A DNA stretch of 64,000 nucleotides from a bacterium (GCA_024638655.1 JAHEJW010000006.1:46520-110519); one strand, 5' to 3'; counted from the first letter of the stretch, positions 18,902-29,084 are shown. The notes: generated by a model not told the origin, from the sequence alone. Numbers and translations: made by a program.

Positions 18902-20104
18902 TTAGGAGGATTTCGAGCTTCTTCTTCCCGGGGCGCGGTCTGCATCTCTCCCGACGAGTCTGGCCGGGGCCACCGAACCTTCGCCGAATCTCTCCTTTAC
19001 CTCGGCTATGGCGTCCTCGAGCGAGTCCCAGGCGCGATCGTGCCCCAGATCGAGCTGTCTGGGTCGGTCCGACGGGTGGAGCGACGTCGCTCCGAGGCCG
19101 AGTAGCCGGACGGGTCGCCGCAAATCGAGCTGGGTGAGCAGCGAGGTTGCGACTTTGAAGAGATCATGGGCGCCGTCGATTCCACCTGAGAGCGTCTGGC
19201 TTCGGGTAATCGTTGTGAAGTCGTCGTAGCGGGCTTTCAGTGTGACTGTCTTGGCCGCTAGCCCGGCTCGATGAAGCCGCCACGAGAGCTTTTGGGCGTG
19301 GGACAGCATTGCGGTCTCGATAACGTCGACACCGGTCAGATCGGAGTCGTAGGTCTCCTCGACCGAGATGCTCTTCGCCTCGCCATCGGGCTCGACCGGT
19401 CTTTCGTCCCTTGCATTGGCCAGCTCGTGCAGATGGTGACCAAGAGTTGGGCCCAACGCCTTGGCCAGGGCTGCGGCGGGAATTGCGCCGATGTCGCCAA
19501 CGCTCTCCACTCCGAGTCGTTCCAGGCCTGCGAGTGTCGCAGGCCCGACCCCCCAGAGAGCGTCGGCCGGGAGCCGATGAAGAAATCCGAGCTCATCGCT
19601 TCGGGGGACATGGTGGACACCGTCGGGTTTGGCCTCCTGGGAGGCGAGTTTGGCCAGGAGTTTGTTCGAAGCGACGCCGACAGAAGCCGGGAGACCGAGG
19701 TGGGAGCGGATTTGTTGTCTGATCTCCCGAGCGACATCGATAGTCGAGTCGAAGTGGAGCCTCAGCCCCCGGACGTCGAGAAACGCTTCGTCGAGGCTGA
19801 GGCCTTCCACCAAAGGGGTGAAAGACCTGAACACCTCGAAGACCGTCAATGACATCTCCCGGTACCGCCCGTGCTCCGGCGCAACAATCTCCAGTTCGGG
19901 GCATAGTCGGAGAGCAGTCGCGGATGGTTGTGCCGAGTGGACTCCTAATCGTCGAGCCTCGTAGGAAGCGCTGGCGATCACGCCGCGTGGCCCTTTTCCA
20001 CCCACAGCGACCGGTCTCCCCTTGAGTTCAGGGTCGCGGAGACGCTCCACCTCCACGAAGAACGAGTCCATGTCGACGTGGAGAATGGGCTCGGTCCAAG
20101 ACAC
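18902..20104 (-). CDS. dinB: DNA polymerase IV
   Basis: ILHVDMDSFFVEVERLRDPELKGRPVAVGG, EGLSLDEAFLDV, GVASNKLLAKLASQEAKPDG. Confidence 0.94.
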   Translation of the reverse strand: MSWTEPILHVDMDSFFVEVERLRDPELKGRPVAVGGKGPRGVIASASYEARRLGVHSAQPSATALRLCPELEIVAPEHGRYREMSLTVFEVFRSFTPLVEGLSLDEAFLDVRGLRLHFDSTIDVAREIRQQIRSHLGLPASVGVASNKLLAKLASQEAKPDGVHHVPRSDELGFLHRLPADALWGVGPATLAGLERLGVESVGDIGAIPAAALAKALGPTLGHHLHELANARDERPVEPDGEAKSISVEETYDSDLTGVDVIETAMLSHAQKLSWRLHRAGLAAKTVTLKARYDDFTTITRSQTLSGGIDGAHDLFKVATSLLTQLDLRRPVRLLGLGATSLHPSDRPRQLDLGHDRAWDSLEDAIAEVKERFGEGSVAPARLVGRDADRAPGRRSSKSS

Positions 20105-20147
20105 TGTTGGTCGAAGTTACCCGGCCCCGGGACGGCCAACAGCCAAA

Positions 20148-20834
20148 ATGAGGGCCATGGCTGCCCTCGTTCACATGGTTTGTCACGCGGAAGTGGACAA
20201 TCCGGAGCACGTCGTCGAAGGAAACATCACAGGATTCGGCCTGTCGCCCCACGGGCTAGACCAGGCTCGCCGGATCGGCCGTTACCTGGGCCCGAGAGCC
20301 CTCGTTGCCATCTGGTCTTCACCAATGGAGCACTGTCTTCGCACTGCTGAGGAGATCGCGGCCCGAAGTGGTGTCCCGGTGAGAGTGGAATCCGACCTCA
20401 GGGAGTGGTCGATAGCCGAGCGCTGGCAGGGTCATCCCTGGTCTCAACTGGCGAAAGAGTTTCCGGGCGAGCTGGAGGCTTATTTGGAGAGACCCCACAA
20501 CCTCGAGTTTGTCGACGAATCTCTTGCAAACCTCGCCGAGCGAGTTGCCCGGGTCGCACGACGTCTCGACGACCAGCACCCCCATGGCGACCTCGTGGTG
20601 GTCTCTCACCAGGATCCGATTCAGGCGGCTCGCCTGCTACTCACCGGATCCAGACTCGAGGATCTCCACGATGAGAAACCGGCGCAGAGCGCGGTAGTGA
20701 CACTGCGCCCTGGTGGGACCTGGATCGAGGAGACTGTCTGGCAGCCCGGCGACTCCCCGGACTTCGGGAGAAGAACGGGTCTGCGCGTGGTCGGCTCATC
20801 CGAGCCGTCCGCTCCCCCGCCGACTTCGGCTTGA
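20148..20834 (+). CDS. Histidine-phosphatase (phosphoglycerate mutase-like) superfamily protein with substituted catalytic residues
   Basis: ALVHMVCHAEVDNPEH (VRHGE expected), SSPMEHCLRTAEEIA (SPLxRxxxTA expected), VVSHQDPIQAA. Confidence 0.82.
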   Translation: MRAMAALVHMVCHAEVDNPEHVVEGNITGFGLSPHGLDQARRIGRYLGPRALVAIWSSPMEHCLRTAEEIAARSGVPVRVESDLREWSIAERWQGHPWSQLAKEFPGELEAYLERPHNLEFVDESLANLAERVARVARRLDDQHPHGDLVVVSHQDPIQAARLLLTGSRLEDLHDEKPAQSAVVTLRPGGTWIEETVWQPGDSPDFGRRTGLRVVGSSEPSAPPPTSA

Positions 20835-20862
20835 CGCACCGCCGCTGCGAGACTTCCTGGCA

Positions 20863-21591
20863 ATGACCGCCCTACCGCTCGTCGCAGCTCTGGCTTGGAC
20901 GGCGGCACTCATCGCCGACAAAGGGCCTCTCGGGTCTGCCGGGGCTCTACTGACGGGAGTGGGTCTGGTGATCATCGCCGCCGTCGCAGTCGTAGGGATG
21001 ACCGTCACAGGAGGGCGGTGGGCCCACAGGCTCGCCCTGGTTAGCGTTGGGGCCGGTCTCACAATCGCGACGATTCGACCGATCGATGGATTTTGGGTCG
21101 CCGCCACCACTGCGTCAGTCATCTCCGGCTCGACATTGTTCCTTCCCCGACTTACCCGGGGGATTCGCAAGCTGCCGGCGGCAACAGGGCCCCCGCAGTC
21201 GGCGGTAGTTCTGACCCTGGCGCTGCTCACCATTCCTTTCCTCCTGGGGGTTCTGTCGGGTCGATCTGCGACCTGGGCGATACTCGTGGTCGGCTTGACG
21301 GCGCCCCTAGTCGCCTTCCTGTATGCCCGGGTGATCCCCGGTGGGCTGTTGGGCGTGCGGGTGGCCTGGCCACTCCTCGCCCTGAGTCTCGCGCCGGTGC
21401 TCACCCTGGTCGCCGGAATACTCACCGCGCTCTCGGCGCTCGCTGTCCTGGCTATCGCATGGCAACCGGAAGTGAAGACATCATTTCATCCCCCGCACGA
21501 GACCGGCTCCACATATCCGATCCCACCCGAGCTGACACCGAAAGACATCCTCGATGCGGCCAGGCTGGACGATCGGGGAAGACCGAAGTGA
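20863..21591 (+). CDS. Multi-pass membrane protein, hypothetical
   Basis: About six or more hydrophobic segments. GTGA overlap with the next ORF. Confidence 0.65.
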   Translation: MTALPLVAALAWTAALIADKGPLGSAGALLTGVGLVIIAAVAVVGMTVTGGRWAHRLALVSVGAGLTIATIRPIDGFWVAATTASVISGSTLFLPRLTRGIRKLPAATGPPQSAVVLTLALLTIPFLLGVLSGRSATWAILVVGLTAPLVAFLYARVIPGGLLGVRVAWPLLALSLAPVLTLVAGILTALSALAVLAIAWQPEVKTSFHPPHETGSTYPIPPELTPKDILDAARLDDRGRPK

Positions 21592-21833
21592 GACGACGCC
21601 CCAATCCGTGGATCGCTGTCCCCTCGTTGTTGTTGGGCCTCCTGGCAGGTGCACTTGGCTATGCAGTGACAGACGTGAGCTGTCGTCAACCAGATCTCAG
21701 CGGGTTGGCGGGCCCTTGTCCGGGCTGGGCAGTGGTGGCCGCCGGGCTGTCTTTCGTCACCGTCACCGTCGGCGTAGGGCTCGTGCTGGTTCTCGTGTTC
21801 CGGAGTCTCGCCGAGTGGCGCGAGAGGGAGTAG
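21588..21833 (+). CDS. Small two-TM membrane protein, hypothetical
   Basis: VRRRPNPWIAVPSLLLGLLAGALGYAVTD...; GTG start overlapping the upstream stop. Confidence 0.55.
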   Translation: MRRRPNPWIAVPSLLLGLLAGALGYAVTDVSCRQPDLSGLAGPCPGWAVVAAGLSFVTVTVGVGLVLVLVFRSLAEWRERE

Positions 21834-21841
21834 CCGCCCGG

Positions 21842-23098
21842 CTAGGACTCGAACTTGCTGAAGATGAGGGTGACGTTGTGGCCACCAAACCCGAACGAGT
21901 TGGACATGACGTTCTGCAGTTCGGCTTCACGGGCCTCGTTGGGGACATAGTCGAGATCACACTCGGGGTCTGGAGCCTCGTAATTGATGGTGGGCGGGAG
22001 CACCTGATCTCGCAAGGCGAGAATCGCGAAAGCAGCCTCGACCGCGCCGGCGCCTCCGAGCACGTGCCCCGTCATCGACTTCGTGGACGACACCGGCGTA
22101 GACCACGCATCGTTGCCGAGGGCGAGCTTTATAGCCGCGGTCTCTGTCGAGTCGTTGGCCTCCGTAGAGGTTCCATGGGCGTTGATGTAATCGACGTCAC
22201 CACTGCCAAGACCCGCATCTTCGATAGCTGCGATCATGGCTCGGGAGGCACCTACGCCCCCCGGCTTGGGAAGCGTTATGTGATAGGCGTCGGCCGACAT
22301 GCCATAACCGGACACCTCGGCGAGAATCTCAGCACCCCGCTCGAGGGCGTGGTCCAACGATTCGAGTACCAGCGCGGCGCCCCCCTCCCCCATCAGAAAG
22401 CCGTCTCGCCCCGCGTCAAATGGTCTCGAGGCTGCAGTCGGATCATCATTTCGCGTCGACAGCGCCCTTGCCTTGGCAAAGCTCGCTATTCCGTAGGCGT
22501 TGATGGCCGCCTCGGCGCCCCCGGCCACCATGACATCTGCTGCGCCGCGACGAATGATCTCGGCCGCATCACCAATCGCATTGGCCGAGGCGCTGCAAGC
22601 CGTGACCACACATGAGACCGGCCCGGTCAGGTTGTGCTCGATCGAAGCGAGCCCGGCGGCCATGTTCGGAATCATCTTCGGGACACCGGTCGGGCTGACC
22701 CGATCAGGCCCACGTTCAGCAAGAACGTAGACGTCTTCGATGAACGAACTCATCCCGCCGAAACCCGCGCCGACCATTACGCCGGCCCGTGCCGACCCCT
22801 GCTCGTCATCGCCATATTCGAGCCCGGCCGCCACCATGGCCCCGCGCACAGCCACGAGGAAGAACTCCGCATACCGATCGAGGCGACGTGCGTCCTTCTT
22901 CTCGAAGTACCTGGTGGTGTCCCAATCGCTCACTTCCGCTGCGATGGTCACCTTTTGGTCCGAGGCATCGAAGAGCGTGATGGGCCCCGCTCCCGAGGCG
23001 CCGGCCAGCACTGCCTTCCAGGACGTGTCCAGGTCGAGCCCGACCGGCGTTATCGCCTCAATACCGGTTACGACGACCCGAGGTCGGTCGTTGCGCAT
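21842..23098 (-). CDS. fabF: Beta-ketoacyl-ACP synthase II
   Basis: VVVTGIEAITPVGLDLDTSWKAVLAG, CVVTACSASANAIGDAAE, NAHGTSTEANDSTE, SSTKSMTGHVLGGAGAVEA. Confidence 0.95.
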   Translation of the reverse strand: MRNDRPRVVVTGIEAITPVGLDLDTSWKAVLAGASGAGPITLFDASDQKVTIAAEVSDWDTTRYFEKKDARRLDRYAEFFLVAVRGAMVAAGLEYGDDEQGSARAGVMVGAGFGGMSSFIEDVYVLAERGPDRVSPTGVPKMIPNMAAGLASIEHNLTGPVSCVVTACSASANAIGDAAEIIRRGAADVMVAGGAEAAINAYGIASFAKARALSTRNDDPTAASRPFDAGRDGFLMGEGGAALVLESLDHALERGAEILAEVSGYGMSADAYHITLPKPGGVGASRAMIAAIEDAGLGSGDVDYINAHGTSTEANDSTETAAIKLALGNDAWSTPVSSTKSMTGHVLGGAGAVEAAFAILALRDQVLPPTINYEAPDPECDLDYVPNEAREAELQNVMSNSFGFGGHNVTLIFSKFES

Positions 23099-23106
23099 CA
23101 GGGCGC

Positions 23107-23352
23107 TCAGCCCTCCAACTTCTGATGAACCAGGTCGACCGCCTGACCCACTGTCACTATCGACTCGGCTTCTTCGTCCGGGATCTTGACTTCGAACTCG
23201 TCCTCGAGGGCCATGAGCAACTCCACCACGCCAAGACTGTCGACGTCGAGGTCTTCCTCGAAATGGGCTTCATCATTGATCTTGTCCCCATCGAGCCCGA
23301 GCTCGGAGACGAGCACCTCCTTGAGGCGATCCGACACCTGACTTCTGTCCAT
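23107..23352 (-). CDS. acpP: Acyl carrier protein
   Basis: FEEDLDVDSLGVVELLMALEDEFEVKIPDEEAESIVTVGQAVDLV (DSL phosphopantetheine site). Confidence 0.95.
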   Translation of the reverse strand: MDRSQVSDRLKEVLVSELGLDGDKINDEAHFEEDLDVDSLGVVELLMALEDEFEVKIPDEEAESIVTVGQAVDLVHQKLEG

Positions 23353-23388
23353 GCTTTCTCTCCTTTATCTCTCGATTGTCGGCTGAAC

Positions 23389-24138
23389 TTACAGGGCGAG
23401 ACCGCCATCGACCGACAAAACCTGGCCTGTTATGTAGCTGGCAGAATCCGATGCCAAGAAATCCACGGCGTCGGCCACTTCTTCCGGTCGGCCGAAGCGG
23501 CCCAGCGTGATCGAGTTGATTGCCCGATCCTTGACCTGGTCGTCGAGCACTTCGGTCAGGTCGGTCTCTATGTACCCCGGGGCGACGACATTCACCGTTA
23601 TCCCACGGGAACCAACCTCTTTGGCAACGGCTTTGCTGAATCCGATCAGGCCGGCCTTGGAAGACGCATAGTTAGCCTGACCTGGATTTCCCACGAGACC
23701 CGCCACCGACGATATCGAAATCACTCTTCCCCACCGCGCCTTCAGCATGGCGCGGAGAGCGGTCCGGGTACAAAGAAATGCGGATCTCAGATTGGTGTTG
23801 ATCACCTCGTCGAACTCGGTCGCGCTCATTCTGAGAAGCAGGTTGTCGCGGGTGATCCCTGCGTTGTTGACGAGGATGGTGACGGGTCCGAAGGCCTTGC
23901 CCGCTTGTTCGAAGAGGCGCACAACCTCATCCTCATCGGCAACATCGGCACCGAGGGCTGTTGCCTCGCCTCCCCCTTCCCTGATCAGATCCACGACCTC
24001 TGAGGCCGCCTGTGGGTTACGCGAGTAGTTGACCACGATGCGGTGACCGGATGCAGCCAACCTGATCGCCATCGCCCGCCCCAGACCACGGGAGCCTCCG
24101 GTGACCAGAGCTGTCTTGGTAGACCCAGCTTCGGTCAC
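23389..24138 (-). CDS. fabG: 3-oxoacyl-ACP reductase
   Basis: ALVTGGSRGLGRAMAIRLA, NNAGITRDNLLLRM, YASSKAGLIGFSKAVAKE. Confidence 0.95.
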   Translation of the reverse strand: MTEAGSTKTALVTGGSRGLGRAMAIRLAASGHRIVVNYSRNPQAASEVVDLIREGGGEATALGADVADEDEVVRLFEQAGKAFGPVTILVNNAGITRDNLLLRMSATEFDEVINTNLRSAFLCTRTALRAMLKARWGRVISISSVAGLVGNPGQANYASSKAGLIGFSKAVAKEVGSRGITVNVVAPGYIETDLTEVLDDQVKDRAINSITLGRFGRPEEVADAVDFLASDSASYITGQVLSVDGGLAL

Positions 24139-25220
24139 GACAACTTCTCCGGCAAGCCGAAGAAGTCGAAGTTGGGGCGGAGGAGTTCCATGGTGTCTCG
24201 GTCGGGTGGGGGCAGTTCAGCGTCGCTCTCGTCGAGTGGCTCTGTTCTGGCCCCCCATCGATATACGGCCGAGCCCCAGGTGAGACCACCTCCGAAGGCC
24301 GCAAACAGCACGATGTCACCCGCCGAGATCCGTCCTTCCTCGAGCGCCTCCGTGAGGGCGACCGGGATCGTGGCGGCAGAGGTGTTGCCGTAGGAATGGA
24401 TGTTCACGTAGACCTTGCCCTCATCGAGGCCGAGTCTCCTGGCCGTTGCATCGATGATCCGCACGTTCGCCTGGTGAGGTATCAGGAGAGCGACATCCTC
24501 CAAAGCAATCCCCGCTTTCTCCAGGGAACGGGCAGCCGACTCGCCCATCTTCGTCACTGCCCGCTTGAAGACCTCCTGGCCCTCCATTGTGATTCCGCAG
24601 TGACGTGGGTTCAGTTCGCCACGGTCTCCCATTGTCCCATCCACCGGGACCTCGAGAATGTGGCCGACCGATCCGTCCATCCCAAGGTCGGAGGCGAGGA
24701 GGCCGATTTCGCCGTCGGTTGCCTCGAGGACGACTGCGCCTGCCCCGTCACCAAAGAGGACACATGTGTTGCGGTCGGTGAAGTCCATCAGATGATGGAG
24801 CTTTTCGGTGCCGACGAGGAGGACCGTTTGGTGAGTGCCGCCCCGGATCATGTTGGTACCAACGACCAGCCCATAGACGAAGCCCGAACAGGCGGCATTA
24901 AGGTCCATGGCGGCGGCGTTCCAGGCCTGCATGTGTTTCTGGACGACACTCGCAGTCGAAGGGATGATCGAGTCCCCACTGCATGTCGCCACCAGCAGAA
25001 GGTCGACGTCTTCGGGGCTCTTCCCGGCGGCTGCAAGTGCTCTGAGGCCGGCTACGGCTGCCAGCTCGGACGCCTCGACATGGCTAATCCGACGCTCTTT
25101 GATTCCCGTGCGTGTCGTGATCCACTCATCGGAGGTGTCAACAAGCTGCTCGAGGTCGTGGTTGGAGAGAACGTTCGGTGGCATGCACTTTCCCCAGCCG
25201 GTTATCTCAGCGCTACGCAT
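24135..25220 (-). CDS. fabH: Beta-ketoacyl-ACP synthase III
   Basis: SDEWITTRTGIKERRI, DLNAACSGFVYGL, IPHQANVRIIDATARRLGL, YGNTSAATIPVAL. Confidence 0.95.
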   Translation of the reverse strand: MRSAEITGWGKCMPPNVLSNHDLEQLVDTSDEWITTRTGIKERRISHVEASELAAVAGLRALAAAGKSPEDVDLLLVATCSGDSIIPSTASVVQKHMQAWNAAAMDLNAACSGFVYGLVVGTNMIRGGTHQTVLLVGTEKLHHLMDFTDRNTCVLFGDGAGAVVLEATDGEIGLLASDLGMDGSVGHILEVPVDGTMGDRGELNPRHCGITMEGQEVFKRAVTKMGESAARSLEKAGIALEDVALLIPHQANVRIIDATARRLGLDEGKVYVNIHSYGNTSAATIPVALTEALEEGRISAGDIVLFAAFGGGLTWGSAVYRWGARTEPLDESDAELPPPDRDTMELLRPNFDFFGLPEKLS

Positions 25221-25234
25221 TTGCTCCTCCTGCT

Positions 25235-26170
25235 TCAGGTCATCGTACCGAGGGCGGTGGCAACCTCGCCTGCCTTGGCAACGGTCGAGACAACCGACAC
25301 CTCGGCATCCGGGACCGTGCGCCGAGCCATACCGGCCGTCACATCACCAGGGCCGACGTGGACGAAAGTCTTCACACCTGCTCTCGACATTCCCCTCAAA
25401 GCATCGCTGAACCTCACCGGGGAGATCACCTGGCGCACGAGGAGGGTGGGTAAGTCATCGACGGAGTGCGGCCGGGCTGTCGTGTTCGACCAGACGTCGA
25501 ACCCGGGCTCGACAAAGGTGACCCCGGTGAGAGCCTTTTGAAGTTCGGAGGCCGCGCTGTCCATGAACGAAGAATGAAATGCGCCGGCGACCTTCAACGG
25601 GATGACACGTCTGACCCCGAGGTCGCTTGCGTTCTCGGATAGCCACTCAATGTCGTCTCCCCCGCCTGCCAACACGATCTGGCCGGGAGCGTTGACGTTC
25701 GCAACTTGTAGACGACCGCCGCTACTCGCTCTCGTCGCAACGATCTCCTCGGCAGTATCCAGATCCGCTCCGATCAGGGCAGCCATACCTGAGTCTTCTC
25801 GGTCCGCTGCCTCGGCCATGGCCTTGCCTCGAGCGGCCACCACGGAAAGGGCCGAGTCATAGTCGATCGCCTCAGATGCGCACAAGGCGGTGTACTCACC
25901 GAGTGAGTGACCGGCTCCGGCCGACGGGGTCTGACCGATCTGGCGGCAAAACACATCCCACATGGCATAGCTGAGTGCGAATAGGGCCGGCTGTGCGTGT
26001 TCGGTTCTCGTGAGTTCCTCTTCGGGGCCTTGGAGACACATGTCTCGAAGCGACCATCCAAGGATCTCATCTGATCGACCTCCGAGCAGGTCGGTTCGTT
26101 CCTCGAACAGATCCTCGCCCATTCCAACGAATTGGCTCCCTTGACCTGGGAAGAGAACTGCGAACGACAC
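25235..26170 (-). CDS. fabD: Malonyl-CoA:ACP transacylase
   Basis: FPGQGSQFVGMGEDLFE, GAGHSLGEYTAL, AFHSSFMDSA. Confidence 0.94.
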   Translation of the reverse strand: MSFAVLFPGQGSQFVGMGEDLFEERTDLLGGRSDEILGWSLRDMCLQGPEEELTRTEHAQPALFALSYAMWDVFCRQIGQTPSAGAGHSLGEYTALCASEAIDYDSALSVVAARGKAMAEAADREDSGMAALIGADLDTAEEIVATRASSGGRLQVANVNAPGQIVLAGGGDDIEWLSENASDLGVRRVIPLKVAGAFHSSFMDSAASELQKALTGVTFVEPGFDVWSNTTARPHSVDDLPTLLVRQVISPVRFSDALRGMSRAGVKTFVHVGPGDVTAGMARRTVPDAEVSVVSTVAKAGEVATALGTMT

Positions 26171-26200
26171 CTGGATACGACCTCCTGTACAGACGAAGGG

Positions 26201-27226
26201 TTACCGGAGGAATTCGACCAGCCGGTCTACGTCGGAATCATCGACATCGCGGTGGGTCACCAGTCGCCACAAGTCGCCAAATGGGGGGTTGACCAGAATC
26301 CGGTCCCGACGCATTCGCTCGCTCATTTCAGGCCAGTCGAACGCAACCTTCGTGATGTCCACGTTGACGATGTTGGTGTCGACGTCGGCCGGCTCCACAC
26401 TTCCCGGAAAGCTTTCCGCCAGACGCGTCGCCAGCTTCCCGGCCAGCACGTGGTCCTCAGCGAGACGGTCGCGATCTCTCAGGGCAATTCGAGCGGCAGC
26501 GGCGATGACACCCACTTGGCGCATACCTCCCCCCAGCCTCTTTCTCAGATACCGGACCTCATCGATCGTCTCTTGATCACCACAGACGACGGACCCGATC
26601 GGTGCTCCTAGACCCTTGCTGAAGCAAAACTGGATGGTGTCACCCGTCTCGGCATATCGGTGGGCCGGCACGCCGGTTGCGGCGACGGCGTTGAAGATGC
26701 GGGCGCCATCGACATGAATCGAGAGACCGTGGCGCCGCGCCACCGAGGTCGTCTCGGTCATGAGATCCAGCGGAATCACCCTCCCGCCGCTCAAGTTGTG
26801 GGTGTTCTCCCAGATCATCAGAGAAATCCTGGGATAGAAGCCGGCCATCTCCATTGCTGCTTCGACGTCCTCTGGCGTGATTCGCCCGCCTTCGCCGGAA
26901 GTTGTCCTGAAACCCACTCCGGAGAGCGCCTGGGGTCCCCCACGTTCCACTGAGCGCGAATGGGTCCCTTCGTCGGCCAGGACTTCCTCGCCGGGGCTGG
27001 TGTGATACATGATCGACAGTTGATTGCCCATCGTGCCCGTAGGGACGAAGACTGCAGCACTCTTGCCTACCACTTGAGCCGACTCCTCCTCGAGCGCGTT
27101 GACGGTCGGATCGTCGCCGTAGACGTCGTCTCCGACCTCGGCCGAAGCCATTGCGGCGAGCATCTCTCCCGTGGGACGGGTAACCGTGTCCGATCTGAAG
27201 TCGGCTGTTCCATCTGCGAAAGCCAT
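26201..27226 (-). CDS. Threonine aldolase family PLP enzyme
   Basis: DFRSDTVTRPTGEMLAAMASAEVGDDVYGDDPTVNALEE..., FCFSKGLGAPIGSVVCG. Confidence 0.92.
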   Translation of the reverse strand: MAFADGTADFRSDTVTRPTGEMLAAMASAEVGDDVYGDDPTVNALEEESAQVVGKSAAVFVPTGTMGNQLSIMYHTSPGEEVLADEGTHSRSVERGGPQALSGVGFRTTSGEGGRITPEDVEAAMEMAGFYPRISLMIWENTHNLSGGRVIPLDLMTETTSVARRHGLSIHVDGARIFNAVAATGVPAHRYAETGDTIQFCFSKGLGAPIGSVVCGDQETIDEVRYLRKRLGGGMRQVGVIAAAARIALRDRDRLAEDHVLAGKLATRLAESFPGSVEPADVDTNIVNVDITKVAFDWPEMSERMRRDRILVNPPFGDLWRLVTHRDVDDSDVDRLVEFLR

Positions 27227-27296
27227 GACCTGATGCTACGAGGATGGGCCCCGGCGGTTCAAAGCATCAGCCGGTCAGCCGGCCTTTGGCGGAAAC

Positions 27297-27725
27297 TCAG
27301 CCGGAGAGTCGATCGATGATGCTGGTGATGCGCCGAGGGATGACCGATCGAGATAGGCCAACTATCTCTCTCACCAGGCTGAGAAGATCGCCGGGGCCGT
27401 CCCAGTGCTCGTCGACGATGTCCGAGCCGGCACGGTCGATCAGTGAATCGATCGCGAACATGAGGATCAGCACATCGTCGGCCCACCCGAGGACCGGGAT
27501 CATCTCGGGCACCAGATCCACGGGGCTGGCGACGTAGGCAGCTGCCATGCCGAGGGTGATCTTGGCTCTCCTCGGGACCCTGGGGTCGAGAAGGAGCCTG
27601 CCCACCAGTTTGACGATGTTGGGGACCATCAGCGCCGCATCGCCGAGGAGACGCTTCATCTGGACGTTGGTCCCATCGGGAGGCAACACCTCGTCGGGTC
27701 GCAGTCTCTTGGGCTCCTCGGTCAT
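27297..27725 (-). CDS. DUF1232 (YkvA-like) protein
   Basis: RVPRRAKITLGMAAAYVASPVDLVPEMIPVLGWADDVLILMFAI. Confidence 0.85.
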   Translation of the reverse strand: MTEEPKRLRPDEVLPPDGTNVQMKRLLGDAALMVPNIVKLVGRLLLDPRVPRRAKITLGMAAAYVASPVDLVPEMIPVLGWADDVLILMFAIDSLIDRAGSDIVDEHWDGPGDLLSLVREIVGLSRSVIPRRITSIIDRLSG

Positions 27726-27907
27726 TCGATTTCTATCCTCTGCCGTTGGGAGGTCTCGTCGTCTCGTTTGTCGTCTCCTATACCGCCGATTTCTTCGATT
27801 ACCGCCTCGACCGCCTTGAGCCCCTCGACTGCCGCCTGGAGGAGATGGAATACGGCGCGGCGACCCGCCCGACCCATCGCCGCCACGGTCTCGGACTGCT
27901 CTCTCAC
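27722..27907 (-). CDS. Small hypothetical protein
   Basis: 61-aa ORF between the ArsA-like and DUF1232 genes on the same strand, overlapping DUF1232 start. Confidence 0.5.
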   Translation of the reverse strand: MREQSETVAAMGRAGRRAVFHLLQAAVEGLKAVEAVIEEIGGIGDDKRDDETSQRQRIEIE

Positions 27908-27908
27908 G

Positions 27909-29081
27909 TCAGGAATCCGGATCCCCGAACGTAACCATCAGTGTTCCGGCCTCGAGATGGGCGCGGATCACCTGGCGCCGGTGGAGGGCGTCCGGGAGGA
28001 TGAACGACCGTCGGTAGGGGCCCAATTGCACATAGAGCTCATTGCCGTGTCTGAAGACGTCGAGCTCCTCCTTTTCTACGAAAGGCACATCGAGCTCCAT
28101 GGACACGGTCTCTCGACCCTCGGAGATGCGGAAGGGGCTGTGAGCCTGATAGCCCTTGATCGGATCTGCATCGCCGTATAACTCGTCGGCCATGAGACGC
28201 AACCGATCCACACCCACCATCTCGTCGTCGAACAACCTGAGAAGCAGTCTTGGTATCTCGGCAAACGCCTCGTCGATGGTATCGAGGTGCTGTTTTTGGA
28301 TGGTCCGCCACCTCTCGAAGTAGGGGTCGGCGACAACGTCGGGAAGAACACGGTTGACCACCACGCCGTCTACGCCGTAACCGAAGAGACCGAGGTAGCT
28401 GTAAGTGCGCCGCGCCTCGTCGATGACCATCTTCTCGGGATTGACCACGAGACGCGCCGACGTCACCTCGGGCTGCGACATCAGCTCCCTGACTCCCTCG
28501 ATGGACTCGAACACGGACTGCGCTGCGCTGAACACCTCGTCCTCAGGCAGTGGAAGATCTGTCATCCGGGACAGGAGGGGCCGAGCGGCGCGCATTATCT
28601 TGCGCTCGGTTGGCAACACCTTCTCGAAGTACCAGGAAAGCACCTCCGGCAGGGAGAGAAGCCGCAGCGTCTCGGCTGTTGGCGCACAATCCACGATGAC
28701 CACGTCATATGAGCCGGATCGGGCGTACCGGTTTACTTCGAGCAATGCGAAAAGCTCGTCCATTCCCGGGAAGATCAGGAACTCCTCAGCTTCAATCCCG
28801 GCGGCTCCACCCCAATCCAGAACGTCGATCAGCTGACGCCGAATCGACCCCCAGTACTTGTCCAATTGCTTCTGCGTGTCGATCTGCTGGCCGTCGAGAC
28901 GGTCGACGACCGGCGTCGGGTCGGAGCCCAGATCGAAGGTGAGCGCATCGGCGAGTGAGTGAGCCGGGTCGGTGGATGTCACCAGGGTGCGATGACCGCG
29001 ATCCGCTGCGGCGAGCGCCGTGGCAGCGGCAACCGTTGTCTTTCCGACCCCGCCCTTACCCGTGACGAGCACTATCCGCAT
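27909..29081 (-). CDS. ArsA/Get3-like P-loop ATPase
   Basis: VTGKGGVGKTTVAAATALAAADRGHRTLVTSTDPAHSLADAL, VDCAPTAETLRLLSLPE. Confidence 0.92.
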   Translation of the reverse strand: MRIVLVTGKGGVGKTTVAAATALAAADRGHRTLVTSTDPAHSLADALTFDLGSDPTPVVDRLDGQQIDTQKQLDKYWGSIRRQLIDVLDWGGAAGIEAEEFLIFPGMDELFALLEVNRYARSGSYDVVIVDCAPTAETLRLLSLPEVLSWYFEKVLPTERKIMRAARPLLSRMTDLPLPEDEVFSAAQSVFESIEGVRELMSQPEVTSARLVVNPEKMVIDEARRTYSYLGLFGYGVDGVVVNRVLPDVVADPYFERWRTIQKQHLDTIDEAFAEIPRLLLRLFDDEMVGVDRLRLMADELYGDADPIKGYQAHSPFRISEGRETVSMELDVPFVEKEELDVFRHGNELYVQLGPYRRSFILPDALHRRQVIRAHLEAGTLMVTFGDPDS

Positions 29082-29084
29082 GAC

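Noticed and set aside
21842-21870. GGACTCGAAC resembling a tRNA T-arm complement
   Set aside because: It is the 3' end of fabF (FSKFES stop); no cloverleaf can be built around it.
21554-22615. 353-aa plus-strand ORF
   Set aside because: Antisense shadow over fabF; composition (R/G/H-rich) is non-protein-like.
24396-25541. 381-aa plus-strand ORF
   Set aside because: Antisense shadow of fabH/fabD.
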